A program made the translations under genes and the position numbers. Shown here one piece after another: positions 34,837 through 46,064 of a stretch of DNA of 64,000 nt. The notes beneath the pieces are model-generated. The model saw only the letters and a list, made by a program, of their open reading frames with translations, made no database searches and was not told where the DNA came from. Source of the stretch: Lathyrus oleraceus (lineage: Eukaryota; Streptophyta; Magnoliopsida; Fabales; Fabaceae); NCBI RefSeq assembly GCF_024323335.1, contig NC_066583.1:372377175-372441174 (forward strand). Reading direction: 5' to 3'. Position 1 is the stretch's first letter, and the number at the start of each line of letters is the position of its first letter.

Positions 34837-35045
34837 CTAATCACACCAAATAATGCAGAAATGTGTCCTCAAAGTAGGACAAAATGTTAAAGGTTTGCTT
34901 TTTAAAATAGTAAGCACATAAGCGTACCTTAGATTGGAAATGAAAAATGGTGAAAGTTGATAAGTATCGTCTTCTTCGTAGCTCCAACTATTGTCATCTT
35001 CTTCACTCCAAGTTCTTCTTCTTCGCAACAACTAGGATTTCAGAC
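34837..35045 (-). other. Probable 5' exon of the MULE transposase gene
   Basis: On the minus strand a CGAAGAAGAAGAACTTGG stretch leads to CTAAG|GTACGC at about 34925, a good splice donor. It precedes the coding start at 34833. Likely a 5' leader exon. Confidence 0.3.
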
Positions 35046-35149
35046 AATGGGAGTAGAACTATGAACTAGGGTTCGAAACTGAAATAACATTCTGCTTTTG
35101 TAGAGGTAGGCGAAGAGTTCAGACATTATGTTTCTAAAAGATAAAATGA

Positions 35150-35388
35150 TATTTCATACTTTACATTAAAATAAGTGTATTAATAATTTAAAAAACAATA
35201 ACAATATCCCATGTCAATAATTCAATATGCCACATTGGCATTTTTTAACGTTTTTCCACTAGAATTTAATAGAAGGGACATATAAGGCTAACGAAGGTGT
35301 CTTAAAGGACTATATTGTAACATTTTTAAATTGAGGGACTAAATAGAAACCATAAATTAACTTGAGGGACTAAAAGATGAATTAAGCC
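35150..35388. repeat. Right terminal inverted repeat of the MULE
   Basis: Complement of the left end; see the MULE entry. Confidence 0.75.
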
Positions 35389-35637
35389 TAAAAGGAAAGG
35401 TGCCACTATAATATTAAAGAAATCACAAATTTGCAGGCGCTAGGATTCGAACTCATGGCTTTTACAAAATTTCCCCATCGTTGTTATATATATCCTACCG
35501 TGGTAAAATATATATTATTTATTTTTTTTAATTTAAAAATAAATAAAGTGAAGGCGATTGATTTTTAAGATGTCACAATGGTTCTTCACACAATCATGGT
35601 GAAATGAGCGTCATAGTATGTATTACTTGTTGTAGTG
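35389..35637. mobile_element. Right end of a second CACTA element
   Basis: Ends TTACTTGTTGTAGTG at 35637; its complement begins CACTACAACAAGTAA. Subterminal GTGGTAAAATAT, CATGGTGAAATGAG and CATCGTTGTTATAT motifs echo those at 30988-31110. A minus-strand GAGTTCGAATCCTAG word (about 35432-35446) looks like a tRNA box B. The bases following are TTG. No matching left end with TTG was found. Confidence 0.65.
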
Positions 35638-35647
35638 TTGAAATGTT

Positions 35648-36301
35648 TGTTGGGTTTTGGCTCCCTTCCTATATGGAGAAAGACCCAAATATGATTATCT
35701 CATTTGTCTAAATTATTTAAGTGGAGACGATCAATTTAAGGTTGAGAGAGATAGAGAGAAAATAAAGATTCAAAAGAGAGAAAAAAGGAGAGAAACTCAT
35801 TCCCATTTTTCTGCAACCAGACTCACTAAAATCAATGATACTTGGTTCGTCAACCGTCAGATCGAACTTAAATTAGAAGGAAGGTTTGTAACACATATAT
35901 CTAACTTTTGACCATTAAGAATTTCAAAACAATGTCTGAGGTGAGAGTTATTTGTTTCACACTGAAGCTTTAGATTTAGGAAATTTTCATCTTTTTTATT
36001 CTTATTTGTAAGCTAGTTTGTTTTGTGATTTGCGGTTGTTAGCACTAGTTTGTGAATAACTTTAAGATTCTCTTGTACTCTTAATTGATTATAATGGAGT
36101 TATTTTTTTGGTATGGACGACTCATGGTTTTTACTCTCATATTGAGGGGGTTTCCACGTTAAAAATATTGGTGTTCTTTTGTGCCTTTATTTGTTCGATT
36201 TGTCGTCTTATATTTGTTGTTGATCCTCAAGGTTCCTACAAGTTTGGGGAATTTTATATCCGCTGTGTATTGGTTTGTTATCGTGTCTTAATTTCTCATC
36301 A
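35648..36301 (+). repeat. 5' LTR of the host copia element
   Basis: Begins TGTTGGGTTTTGG and ends TTTCTCATCA; 654 bp, pairing with 48300-48954. Confidence 0.9.
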
Positions 36302-36304
36302 GAA

Positions 36305-36316
36305 TGACATCAGAGC
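36305..36316 (+). other. Primer binding site (Met-tRNA-like)
   Basis: TGACATCAGAGC three bases after the LTR, two changes from TGGTATCAGAGC. Confidence 0.75.
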
Positions 36317-36348
36317 TTTTGGTTAAGGGTTATTTTACTTGTTTGAAT

Positions 36349-37090
36349 GATGGAGTCAAATACAAAGATGAAGATTGTATTATTGAATGGTTCTAATTAA
36401 AATTTATGGAAGGGAAAGATGAAAGACTTACTATTTGTGAAGAAATTTCATTTACCAGTTTTTAGTTCTGCAAAGCCGAATTTTGTGTATGATGAAGAAT
36501 GAGAGTTTGAACATCAACAGGTATGTGGTTTTATTCGACAATATGTAGAAGATAATGTTTATAATCATATTGCTAATGAGACACATGCAAAAACTTTATG
36601 GGAGAAGATAAACTATTTGTATGCCTATAAATTAGGGAATAATAAATTGTTCTTGTTAAATAGCTTCATAAGTTTGAAGTATAATGATGCGACTTCTATT
36701 TTAGATCACTTAAGTGAATTTCAAGGGCTCCTTGATCAGATGTCAGGAATGATTATCAAATTTGATGATGACATTTTGAGACTATTTATATTACTATCTT
36801 TACCAGAGTCTTGGGAGATGTTTCAGGTTTCTATCATAACTTCTTCTCCAAAAGGTGTTGTTTCTTTGGAAATGGATAAGAGTGGTATTCTTAATAAGGA
36901 GATGAGAAGGAAGACACGTGGTTCTTCATCTCAACCCGAGGTACTTGTCACTGAAAATAGGGGAGAAGTCATCAAAAGGAACCGAGTGGTAGAGAGAATA
37001 GTAGAAGCAAGTCCCAGTCACGATACAAGAATTTGGAGTGTCATTATTATCACAAAATAGGACACGTACAGAAGTATTGTTATTAGTGGA
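36349..37090 (+). pseudogene. Copia gag, host element
   Basis: From about 36349 the frame reads NTKMKIVLLNGSN, a stop, then KMKDLLFVKKFHLP and, in 36617-36890, TSILDHLSEFQGLLDQ and SLPESWEMFQVS, the usual UBN2-type gag. A zinc knuckle C..C....H....C (CHYCHKIGHVQKYC) is readable in another frame at about 37040-37080. Stops at about 36395 and 36510 and a frameshift near 36960 disable it. In active elements gag forms the particle that packages the RNA. Confidence 0.8.
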
Positions 37091-38154
37091 AAATAGATAA
37101 CAAAGGCAATAAGGGTAAGTCTAAGTAAAGAGACCATGAAAGTCATTATTATGATCATGTTACTATTGCTACTAGTGATGATCTTGTTATTCTATGTGAT
37201 CATGAGTCTGTTAATCTTGTATCAGACGAGAGTATGTGGATAGTTGACAATGGTGCTGCATTGCATGTTACACCAAGGAAGGATTTCTTCACATCTTATA
37301 CTTTTGGTGATTTTGTAGTGTTGAAGATGGGTAATGATGGTGTATCTAAGGTAATTGATGTTGGTTGTGTTTGCTTGAAAACCAACATGGGAATGTAATT
37401 GTTGCTTAGAGGTGTCAAACATGCTCCATATGTCCGCTTTAATTTGATCCCTATGCATATGATAGATGATTGTGGTTATGATAATCACTTTAGTTTTGGA
37501 AAGTGGAAACTTAACAAAGGTAACTTGGTTGTGGCTATAGGGGAAAAGCTTTCTAAACAGTATCGGACAAAAGCTTTGGTTGTTAGGTACAATGTGAATG
37601 CTATCGACATGGAAGCATCTTTGTGGCACCGAAGACTTAGTCATATTAGTGAAAAGGGGCTGAATGTTTTGGCCAAAATGATGTTTTTACTGGATTAAAG
37701 AATGTAGATTTGGAGAAATGTTCTCATTGTATGGCTGGTAAGTAGACTAGAGTATCTTTCAAGAGACATCCTCCCTCAAGGAAGTCAAAGTTGCTTCAAT
37801 TGGTTCATTAGGATGTTTGTGGTCCATTTAAAGTAAAATTGTTTAGTGGTGCACTTTATTTTGTTACCTTTATTGATGTTTGCTCCAGGAAACTAGGGGT
37901 TTATACCTTGAAGACAAAAGCCCAAGTGTTGGGAAATTTCAAAGAATTCCATGTTTTGGTTGAGAGGCAGACATGCGAGAAGCTAAAATGTGTTCGTTCA
38001 GATAATGGTGGGGAGTATTGTGGACCATTTGATTCCTATTGCAAGCAGCATGGTATTGCACATAAAAAGACTCCTCCTAAAACTCCTCAATTGGATGGTT
38101 TAGCAGAAAGGATGAATCAAACACTAATGGAGAGAGTAGGGTGTATGATCTCTG
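37091..38154 (+). pseudogene. Copia pol, N-terminal half (protease, integrase), host element
   Basis: The protease motif at 37246-37254 reads D-N-G where copia enzymes have D-S/T-G. The GAG pre-integrase block ASLWHRRLSHISEKGLNVL is at 37612-37670, followed by a stop at 37696. The integrase catalytic core runs 37790-38154: DVCGPF, SDNGGEY at about 37998 and ERMNQTLMER at about 38107, so D, D and E are visible. The frame is broken abruptly at 38154 by the nested element, between integrase and the next exon-like piece at 46065. Confidence 0.85.
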
Positions 38155-39521
38155 TGTTGGAGAATAGCCATCCAAGGCGCAGCGGAATTTAAAATTTTCT
38201 CCATTTAGTGATCCTTACGAATGGGCATGATCAGTGATAGAATCGTTACCTCTTGTGGCGATTCAAACCTTTGGTGCAGATCTCTGATAATGATCAAAAC
38301 CTTTGATACAGATCCACGGGGCGATCACGAACGTTGAACGATGACAACGTCTCTACTCAGTCCACACGAACGGATTCCTTCAATCGCAGTGCTAGCTGTT
38401 ATGAATGAAGGCTTTGAGTGAGAGAAAGAGGGAAACAAAATTCCAAGTCTCTACTTGAATTTCTGTCTGAGTGGATTGGAGTGACAATGCTTCTACCCAA
38501 GGGGTTCTATTTATAGAACCACTTGTGTGGGCTTCAAGCTAAAAAGGCCACTTAAGTGTATTTTGGCCCATATCTTATAATATGCCCAAAATCACTTAAG
38601 TATTTGGTACCTTACCATATTTCGTCTCCCACTTAAGTGCACCGTACCTTACGGTGTTCCTTAGTTACTCTATCTCTTATCAATCCGTCCTTTGTGTGTG
38701 ACCCTATAGGTTTTCGCGACGTTGGCAATTATATTAAATCACGCATTTAACATAATAAACAGTGAGCGGTATCTAGCAACACATCACTGCTACCCAAGTC
38801 ACGAAAATGTCATGTGATCTGACAAAACCTCCTGTGATAATAATTATGTGTATAATTACCCCTTTGCCCTTATGTCTATATTGAACACAAGGTATAGACT
38901 GTGTCACCCTTGTCCAGTTCAATATTGGGCCCATAGACATTTATCCTGTTACGCAGGATTGGCAAATTCCATCTAGGACACTCATGTCCCTCAGCATGCT
39001 TCGTGGAGTACCCATCAACTGTCTTTATGGTTATCCAGTTACGGACAACGTTAGATCAGCAACAAAGCACTTGACTCTACATCTAGGATCCATAGTGGTT
39101 TCAGGTCGAAGAGTGGTATACACTATTATCACCATGAGAATAACTTATGACACTTTGCATAACTTTCTATATAGTATTCTCATAGCGGGTCAATCCGGTA
39201 TAAATATTACTCCTAATATTCATACCTATGTTTAAGACTTGATAACTCTTTATCCATGATCCATGAGATGTGATCATCAGTCTACAAACATAATAGTCTT
39301 AATGCTTTAATGTTATCCCACTTCACATTAAAGCTCGACTACGGATACTTTAAGAATAGTGCCCTTATGTTTAATGTGTTCTCATGATTAAGTCACACTT
39401 AATACATTAAACGGACTATCTATTCTAGCTAATCAACCATAATAAAGAAAATGCCTTTTATTATTAATAAATAATTCGATACAAGTACCAAAAGTATTGG
39501 CCTCTAGGGCTTACACCAACA
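38155..39521 (-). repeat. 3' LTR of the nested copia element
   Basis: TGTTGGAGAATAGCC...CTTACACCAACA on the plus strand, 1,367 bp. A CTATAAATAG TATA box reads on the minus strand at 38507-38516. The reading frame at 38984-39235 is an LTR artefact repeated in the other LTR. Confidence 0.95.
38503..38520 (-). promoter_or_regulatory. LTR TATA box within an 18-bp palindrome
   Basis: GGTTCTAT (38503-38510) and ATAGAACC (38513-38520) pair around TT; the minus-strand CTATAAATAG TATA box lies inside. Repeated at 45033-45050 in the 5' LTR, where it would drive transcription. Confidence 0.6.
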
Positions 39522-39535
39522 ATCTCCCACTAGCA

Positions 39536-42500
39536 CTAGAGCCAATCAGGCATACCCCGTATGCCCATTGATCTAGTATGGCCATCATGCTTCTGCTGCG
39601 CAAGAGGCTTTGTCAGTGGGTCAGCTATATTGTCAAGTGTAGGTACTTTACATATTTTCACATCTCCTCTATCTATTATCTCTCGAATGAGATGATAACG
39701 CCTAAGTATGTGTTTGGATCGTTGGTGAGATCTAGGCTCCTTAGCTTGTGCGATAGCACCATTGTTATCACAATAGAGACCAATGGGATCCACAACGCTA
39801 GGGACTATGCCAAGTTCACTAATGAACTTCCTGATCCAAACAGCTTCCTTTGCTGCACTTGAGGCAGCAATATACTCGCCCTCGGTTGTAGAATCATCAA
39901 CTGTATCTTGCTTCGAACTTTTCCAGCTCACAGCGCCACCGTTCAAGCAAAACACATAACCAGATTGCGATCTAAAGTCATCCTTATCTGTCTGGAAGCT
40001 AGCATGAGTGTAACCAATTACAGCCAACTCTTCCTGACCTCCATATATCAAGAATGATTCCTTAGTCCTTCTCAAGTACTTAAGGATATTCTTAACAGCT
40101 ACCCAATGGGCATCACCAAGATCAGATTGGTACCTACTCGTTGCACTTAAAGCATACGAGACATCTGGTCGAGTACATAACATGGCATACATGATAGATC
40201 CTATTGCAGATGCATATGGAATCTTATTCATGCGTTCCCTTTCTTCCTTAGTTGAAGGGGATTGTGTTTTTGATAGACACAGGCCATGTTGCATAGGTAT
40301 GAATCATTTCTTGGAATCATGCATATTAAAGCGTCTCAGTACTTTGTCTATGTATGTACTCTGACTTAGGCCAAGCAGTTTTTGTGATCTATCTCTATAG
40401 ATTCTGATTCCTAATATATAGGCTGCTTCACCTAGGTCCTTCATAAAAAAGCATTTCCCCAACCAAGTCTTTACTTGTTGCAGGGTAGGGACATCGTTTC
40501 CAATGAGTAATATGTCATCTACATATAACACCAGGAACACGATCATGCTCCCACTAACCTTCTTGTAGACACAAGGCTCATCTTCGTTCTTGATGAATCC
40601 ATATTGTTTTACCGTTTCATCAAAATGAAGATTCCAGCTTCTGGAAGCTTGCTTCAATCCATAGATTGATCGTTGTAGCTTACATATCTTATGGGCTTCT
40701 TCTGGTATGTCAAATCCTTCAGGATGTGTCATGTACACATCCTCAAGAAGATTCCCATTAAGGAAAGCAGTTTTGACATCCATCTGCCATATTTCATAAT
40801 CATGATATGCAGCGATAGCAAGTAAAATCCGAACAAAGTTAAGCATTGCAACTGGTGAAAAGGTTTCATCATAGTCAACACCATGAATTTGTTTATATCC
40901 TTTTGCAACCAGTCTTGCCTTATAGGTATGTACCTTACCGTCCATGTCAGTCTTCTTTTTGAAGACCCACTTGCATCCTATAGGATTAACTCCTACAGGA
41001 GGCTCTACCAAGTTCCAAACTTGGTTCGTGTACATGGAATCTATTTCGGATTTCATGGCCTCTAGCCACTTCTCAGACTCGGGACCAGTTATGGCCTCTT
41101 GGTAGGTCACAAGCTCATCTTGATCCATGAGTAATACATCACCTTGATCTGTTATGAGATATCCATATCTCTCAGGTAGGTGACGTATCCTGCCTGACCT
41201 ACGCTGGTCTTGTTCTACTTGAGCAGGTTGCTCTTCCACAACCATTTGTGTTTCCTGCTCTAATTCCTCCATAGGTGTATCGATGCCTTGTGATTCTTGA
41301 ATTTCTTCAAGCTCTACTTTCCTCCCACTGGTTCCTTTGGAAATAAAATCCTTTTCTCGGAAAACTCCAGTTCGAGCGACAAACACTTTTCCCTCAGAAG
41401 GATTGTAGAAGTAATATCCTCTTGTTTCTTTAGGATATCCCACAAATAAGCATTTGTCAGATTTGGGCTCAAGCTTAGTTGAAATTTGTCGTTTCACATA
41501 AACTTCGCAACCCCAAATCTTCATGTAAGACATATGTGGTTTCTCACCACTCCATATCTCATATGGTGTCTTATCAACCTTTTTGGATGGAACACGGTTA
41601 AGTGTGTAAGCTGCGGTCAACAACGCATGTCCCCAAAAGGAGTTTGGAAGATCGACTTGACTCATCATGGATCGGACCATGTCCAACAGGGTTCGATTTC
41701 TTCTCTCAAACACACCATTCCATTGGGGTGTTCCAGGAGGAGTGAATTGGGATAGGATCCCACACTCTTTCAGATGGTCATCAAACTCTAGGCTTAAATA
41801 CTCACCACCTCGATCTGATCGAAGAGTTTTAATATTCTTACCCAGTTGGTTTTGTACTTCATTCTTGAATTCCTTGAACTTTTCAAAGGACTCTGATTTG
41901 TGTTTCATTAAATACACATAACCATATCTACTGAAATCATCAGTGAATGTGATGAAGTACTGAAAACCTCCTTTGGCTGGTATGTTCAGTGGTCCACATA
42001 CATCAGTATATATGAGGGCCAAAAGATCATTAGCTCTTTCACCTTTTCCTGTGAATGGAGACTTTGTCATCTTTCCAATTAAACAAGATCTGCATGTCTC
42101 ATATGATTCATAATCAAAAGAGTCCAACAGTCCATCTTTATGGAGTTTGGAAATGCGTTTCTCATTTATGTGGCCTAATCGACAATGCCAGAGGTAAGTT
42201 GGATTTAACTCATTAGGTTTCATCCTTTTAGTATTAATGTTATAAATTGGCACTTCTAGATCAAGGACATATAATCCATTGTTCATTTGAGCAGTAGCAT
42301 AGAATATATCATTCAAATAAATTGAACAACAATTGTTCTTTATTATGAATGAAAAACCGAACTTGTCCAAACAAGAAACGGAAATAATATTCCTGTTAAT
42401 TGCTGGTACATAATAACAGTTCTCTAACTGAATTATTAAACCACTAGGTAAAGTCAATTCATAAGTTCCTACGGCTAAGGCAGCAACCTTTGCTCCATTG

Positions 42501-42931
42501 CCAACTCGTAGGTCGACTTCACCTTTTGCCAAATCTCTACTCCTTTTCAGTCCATGCACATTTGTACAAATGTGAGAACCGCATCCAGTATCTAATACCC
42601 ATGATGCAGAAGTAGATAAATTAATTTCAATAACAAAAATACCTGAAGTTGGAGTCTCTACTCCATTCTTCCTATTTTCCAGGTACTTTGGGCAGTTCCT
42701 CTTCCAGTGTGCGGTCTTACCGCAATGGAAGCAGGTGCCTTCCTTTTCTATGCTTCCACTAGGCTTCAAAGCAGCACTAGTGGGTTTGGGTTTGGCAACT
42801 TCCTTGCCTTTCCCTTTATCATGTTTGAGGACAATCCTCATGTCTCGGTACCAATCCAGAAAATTTGTCCCAGACAATTTTTCCTTCTTAAGGTTTGATC
42901 GCAATATGTTGTTAGAGGTGTTTGTTGTCAT
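39536..42931 (-). pseudogene. Copia gag-pol polyprotein with gag deletion and one stop
   Basis: One 875-codon frame (42931-40304) plus an in-frame continuation (40294-39536) after a single TGA at 40306-40304. Domains by residue: gag start with TNFLDWYRDMRIVLKHD (22-38), where the middle of gag is missing and the text jumps to KGKGKEVAKPK; zinc knuckle C67-x2-C70-x4-H75-x4-C80; protease D113-T-G; HHCC integrase finger (HCRLGH...CRSC); integrase core with TDVCGP, SDRGGEY and ERRNRT; reverse transcriptase with QMDVKTAFLNG and intact YVDD (LYVDDILL). The continuation is RNase H (CTRPDVSYALS, TTEGEYIAAS, ADPLTKPL). A typical copia gag is ~200 residues longer. With a single stop, this frame is otherwise almost complete. 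Confidence 0.95.
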
Positions 42932-44670
42932 GGTAATCTACACAAGGATTAATGAAAATATAAGTATCATTGACATATTTAATTAGGCCTTTAATTAAAC
43001 ATGCTCCCACTATTTTACTCAAAACAAATGACCCTCATCATCTGATTCGGAAAATCCCGTTGGAAGATTTTCTAGTGGGTCGAGATCCATATTTCACTTC
43101 GTTCTAAGTCCGCGTAGGCGGATTACACAAAACTAGGTTATTTAGGTAGGAACTCCTTCCAATTGTATCTCATACAACTCTCGAAAATTTCAGTTGGGTG
43201 AATAACTCCTTATTCCAATCCATCATATGGATCATTCCCAACTCTTGCTTCTAAACATATATATAATCTTATTATAATTTGTTTAGTTAAGTTTGACCCA
43301 TTGTTTTAACAGTTGGATATTACAATTATCCCTTCGCACCTTACTAATATAGAACATGCACCTCGCGTAGGCGAAACCTACATTATTCGATACTAGTCTT
43401 GATGAGTGTTAAAACTTGGAAAGCTTAAAACTTAATATTTATTTTGAGGGAATTGCAATTTTTCTGATCTCACCGGCTTGTTTATCATATAAACCGTCTC
43501 TCGCATGCATCAACATACATTCACATGCATCAACATACATACATACATAATGAAACAGTTATGGCCCCTAGCGCAATTGTTCTCCCAAGCCAATGAGAGA
43601 ACCTAAGCTAACCTACAACGATCTAAGCTTCTCCAAGCAAGATCTTCAAGGTTGTCCTCCTTTGGCACTGACTTCTTTGCTTTCTTCATATCATTACATT
43701 ACATGAAAGAAACTCGTTTTACATACGAGGGAGTGAGATGAGAAAAGAAGTTACATTTGGGAGATTAAGAGAGAGGCACGACACGCAGGTCGTATTTTAA
43801 AACCCAAAGCAGAATAAAGGAAAACTAAGGCCATAACCGATCACCACAAGACAATAATAAACACTTTATTATTATTATTATTAATTCCTTTAATTAATTA
43901 AAATCAAATTAAATTTCGACGACCGATCATCACATTTTAATGAACAATTCATTTAAAATCGATGTCGCTTTTCGTATCAACACTTGATACTTTTAAAGCA
44001 CTGAGTTAGCCGAACGGGTGAAAATTTCCTTGCGTTAACCGGTTAACCATATGCGTTAACCGGTTAACACTGTTTGAAATCTGAAAAAAAATGTTTTCTG
44101 CCTTGCGTTAACCGGTTAACCAAATGCGTTAACCGGTTAACACCATTTGAAAATGTCTTGGAAAACTGTTTTCCGCCTTGCGTTAACCGGTTAACCAAAT
44201 GCGTTAACCGGTTAACACTGTTTGAAAACTTAAAAAAAATTATTTCGCATTGCGCTAACCGGTTAACACTGTTCCAAAAAGTGTTTAGAAAGCACAACTC
44301 TTGTGCAGTCAAACCCCAATCGCATAACTCTCTGACAACACAACCCTTGTGCCGTCACTAACCCTGATGCACCAATTTCAGACCGTCCAACACATCTCGA
44401 TTGTTAATTCAGTATGATTGATCAACACGTCATTGCTTCACCATACTAATGTCGGATCAAGAAGCAAATGACCATTGATCGCTCAAAGGAAAACAATCAT
44501 CGAGGGTTTGAATGAACGAAACGAGAACACTATATCATATATAATGTATTTTGCATCAGGATTACATATATCACATATATGTAACTTGATCGATTAACCT
44601 TTGATTCATTCTGTCTTTAATCATATTATTACAGAACAAAAACAGTTATCAGATTCATGGTTTCGTAAGT
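42932..44670 (-). other. Unusually long 5' leader of the nested copia element
   Basis: About 1.74 kb separates primer site and gag start. No protein is readable. It holds the 14-bp palindrome array (44034-44267), an ATACATACATACAT-type repeat (43508-43550) and AT-rich sequence. The two opposed frames over the array are mirror artefacts of its palindromes. Confidence 0.7.
44034..44267. repeat. Paired 14-bp palindromes GTTAACCGGTTAAC, 7 copies
   Basis: Copies start at 44034, 44055, 44107, 44128, 44182, 44203 and 44254 (the last has one mismatch). Spacing is 21 bp within a pair and 51-54 bp to the next pair, so the larger unit is ~73-75 bp. Each palindrome is two GGTTAA boxes head to head. Spacer text TGTTTGAAAA and TTTTCTGCCTTGC also repeats. 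Confidence 0.95.
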
Positions 44671-44683
44671 GGCTCTGATACCA
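44671..44683 (-). other. Primer binding site of the nested copia element
   Basis: TGGTATCAGAGCC on the minus strand, one base from the 5' LTR; an exact match to the usual initiator Met-tRNA site. Confidence 0.95.
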
Positions 44684-44684
44684 C

Positions 44685-46059
44685 TGTTGGAGAATAGCCA
44701 TCCAAGGCGCAGCGGAATTTAAAAATTTCTCCATTTAGTGATCCTTACGAATGGGCATGATCAGTGATAGAATCGTTACCTCTTGTGGCGATTCAAACCT
44801 TTGGTGCAGATCTCTGATAATGATCAAAACCTTTGATACAGATCCACGGGGCGATCACGAACGTTGAATGATGACAACGTCTCTACTCAGTCCACACGAA
44901 CGGATTCCTTCAATCGCAGTGCTAGCTGTTATGAATGAAGGCTTTGAGTGAGAGAAAGAGGGAAACAAAATTCCAAGTCCCTACTTGAATTTCTGTCTGA
45001 GTGTATTGGAGTGACAATGCTTCTACCCAAGGGGTTCTATTTATAGAACCACTTGAGTGGGCTTCAAGCTAAAAAGTCCACTTAAGTGTATTTTGGCCCA
45101 TATCTTATAATATGCCCAAAATCACTTAAGTATTTGGTACCTTACCATATTTCGTCTCCCACTTAAGTGCACCGTACCTTACGGTGTTCCTTAGTTACTC
45201 TATCTCTTATCAATCCGTCCTTTGTGTGTGACCCTATAGGTTTTCGCGACGTTGGCAATTATATTAAATCACGCATTTAACATAATAAACAATGAGCGGT
45301 ATCTAGCAACACATCACTGCTACCCAAGTCACGAAAATGTCATGTGATCTGACAAAACCTCCTGTGATAATAATTATGTGTATAATTACCCCTTTGCCCT
45401 TATGTCTATATTGAACACAAGGTATAGACTGTGTCACCCTTGTCCAGTTCAATATTGGGCCCATAGACATTTATCCTGTTACGCAGGATTGGCAAATTCC
45501 ATCTAGGACACTCATGTCCCTCAGCATGCTTCGTGGAGTACCCATCAACTGTCTTTATGGTTATCCAGTTACGGACAACGTTAGATCAGCAACAAAGCAC
45601 TCGACTCTACATCTAGGATCCATAGTGGTTTCAGGTCGAAGAGTGGTATACACTATTATCACCATGAGAATAACTTATGACACTTTGCATAACTTTCTAT
45701 ATAGTATTCTCATAGCGGGTCAATCCGGTATAAATATTACTCCTAATATTCATACCTATGTTTAAGACTTGATAACTCTTTATCCATGATCCATGAGATG
45801 TGATCATCAGTCTACAAACATAATAGTCTTAATGCTTTAATGTTATCCCACTTCACATTAAAGCTCGACTACGGATACTTTAAGAATAGTGCCTTTATGT
45901 TTAATGTGTTCTCATGATTAAGTCACACTTAATACATTAAACGGACTATCTATTCTAGGGACTTTATTAATCAACCATAATAAAGAAAATGCCTTTTATT
46001 ATTAATAAATAATTCGATACAAGTACCAAAAGTATTGGCCTCTAGGGCTTACACCAACA
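44685..46059 (-). repeat. 5' LTR of the nested copia element
   Basis: 1,375 bp, near-identical to 38155-39521 apart from an extra GGACTTTATT-type insertion near 45960 and about nine substitutions. Confidence 0.95.
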
Positions 46060-46064
46060 CTCTG

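Larger units (their letters stand above)
31162..35388. mobile_element. Mutator-like element (MULE) with ~210-bp inverted ends
   Basis: The left end (31162 on) reads GGCATAATTAGTTCCCAGG...; the complement of the right end (35388 backward) reads GGCTTAATTCATCTTTTAG.... They align for roughly 210 bases through AAGTTAATTTTA, TTTAGTCCCT, TTGTTACA, CGTTAG, AAAACGTTA and TGCCAA blocks. The outer 9 bases are AAAAAAGAA and TAAAAGGAA, a 7 of 9 match, consistent with an aged 9-bp target duplication. Inside are two converging genes: a GRF zinc-finger gene (plus) and a transposase gene (minus). The element inserted into CACTA subterminal DNA. Confidence 0.8.
38155..46059 (-). mobile_element. Young nested Ty1/copia element, minus strand
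   Basis: 7,905 bp between perfect CTCTG duplications (38150-38154 and 46060-46064). The LTRs (38155-39521 and 44685-46059) differ by about 9 substitutions and one 8-bp indel by eye, near 0.7%, so insertion was recent. On the minus strand the order is 5' LTR, primer site, a very long leader (~1.74 kb), gag-pol (42931-39536), polypurine tract GTGGGAGAT (39530-39522), 3' LTR. Defects: a large in-frame gag deletion and one nonsense codon. It is probably immobile alone but could be mobilised by relatives. Confidence 0.95.

Noticed and set aside
38984..39235. 83-codon frame, repeated at 45514-45765
   Set aside because: Identical position in both LTRs of the nested copia element; LTR sequence, not a gene.
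39578..42986. Plus-strand frames within the nested copia element
   Set aside because: Antisense to the recognised gag-pol frame.
44034..44267. CRISPR-like spacing of repeats
   Set aside because: Plant nuclear DNA, only seven short palindromes, and the spacers are themselves repeated.
44064..44361. Two opposed frames with repeated VNRLT
   Set aside because: Produced by the self-complementary GTTAACCGGTTAAC array.
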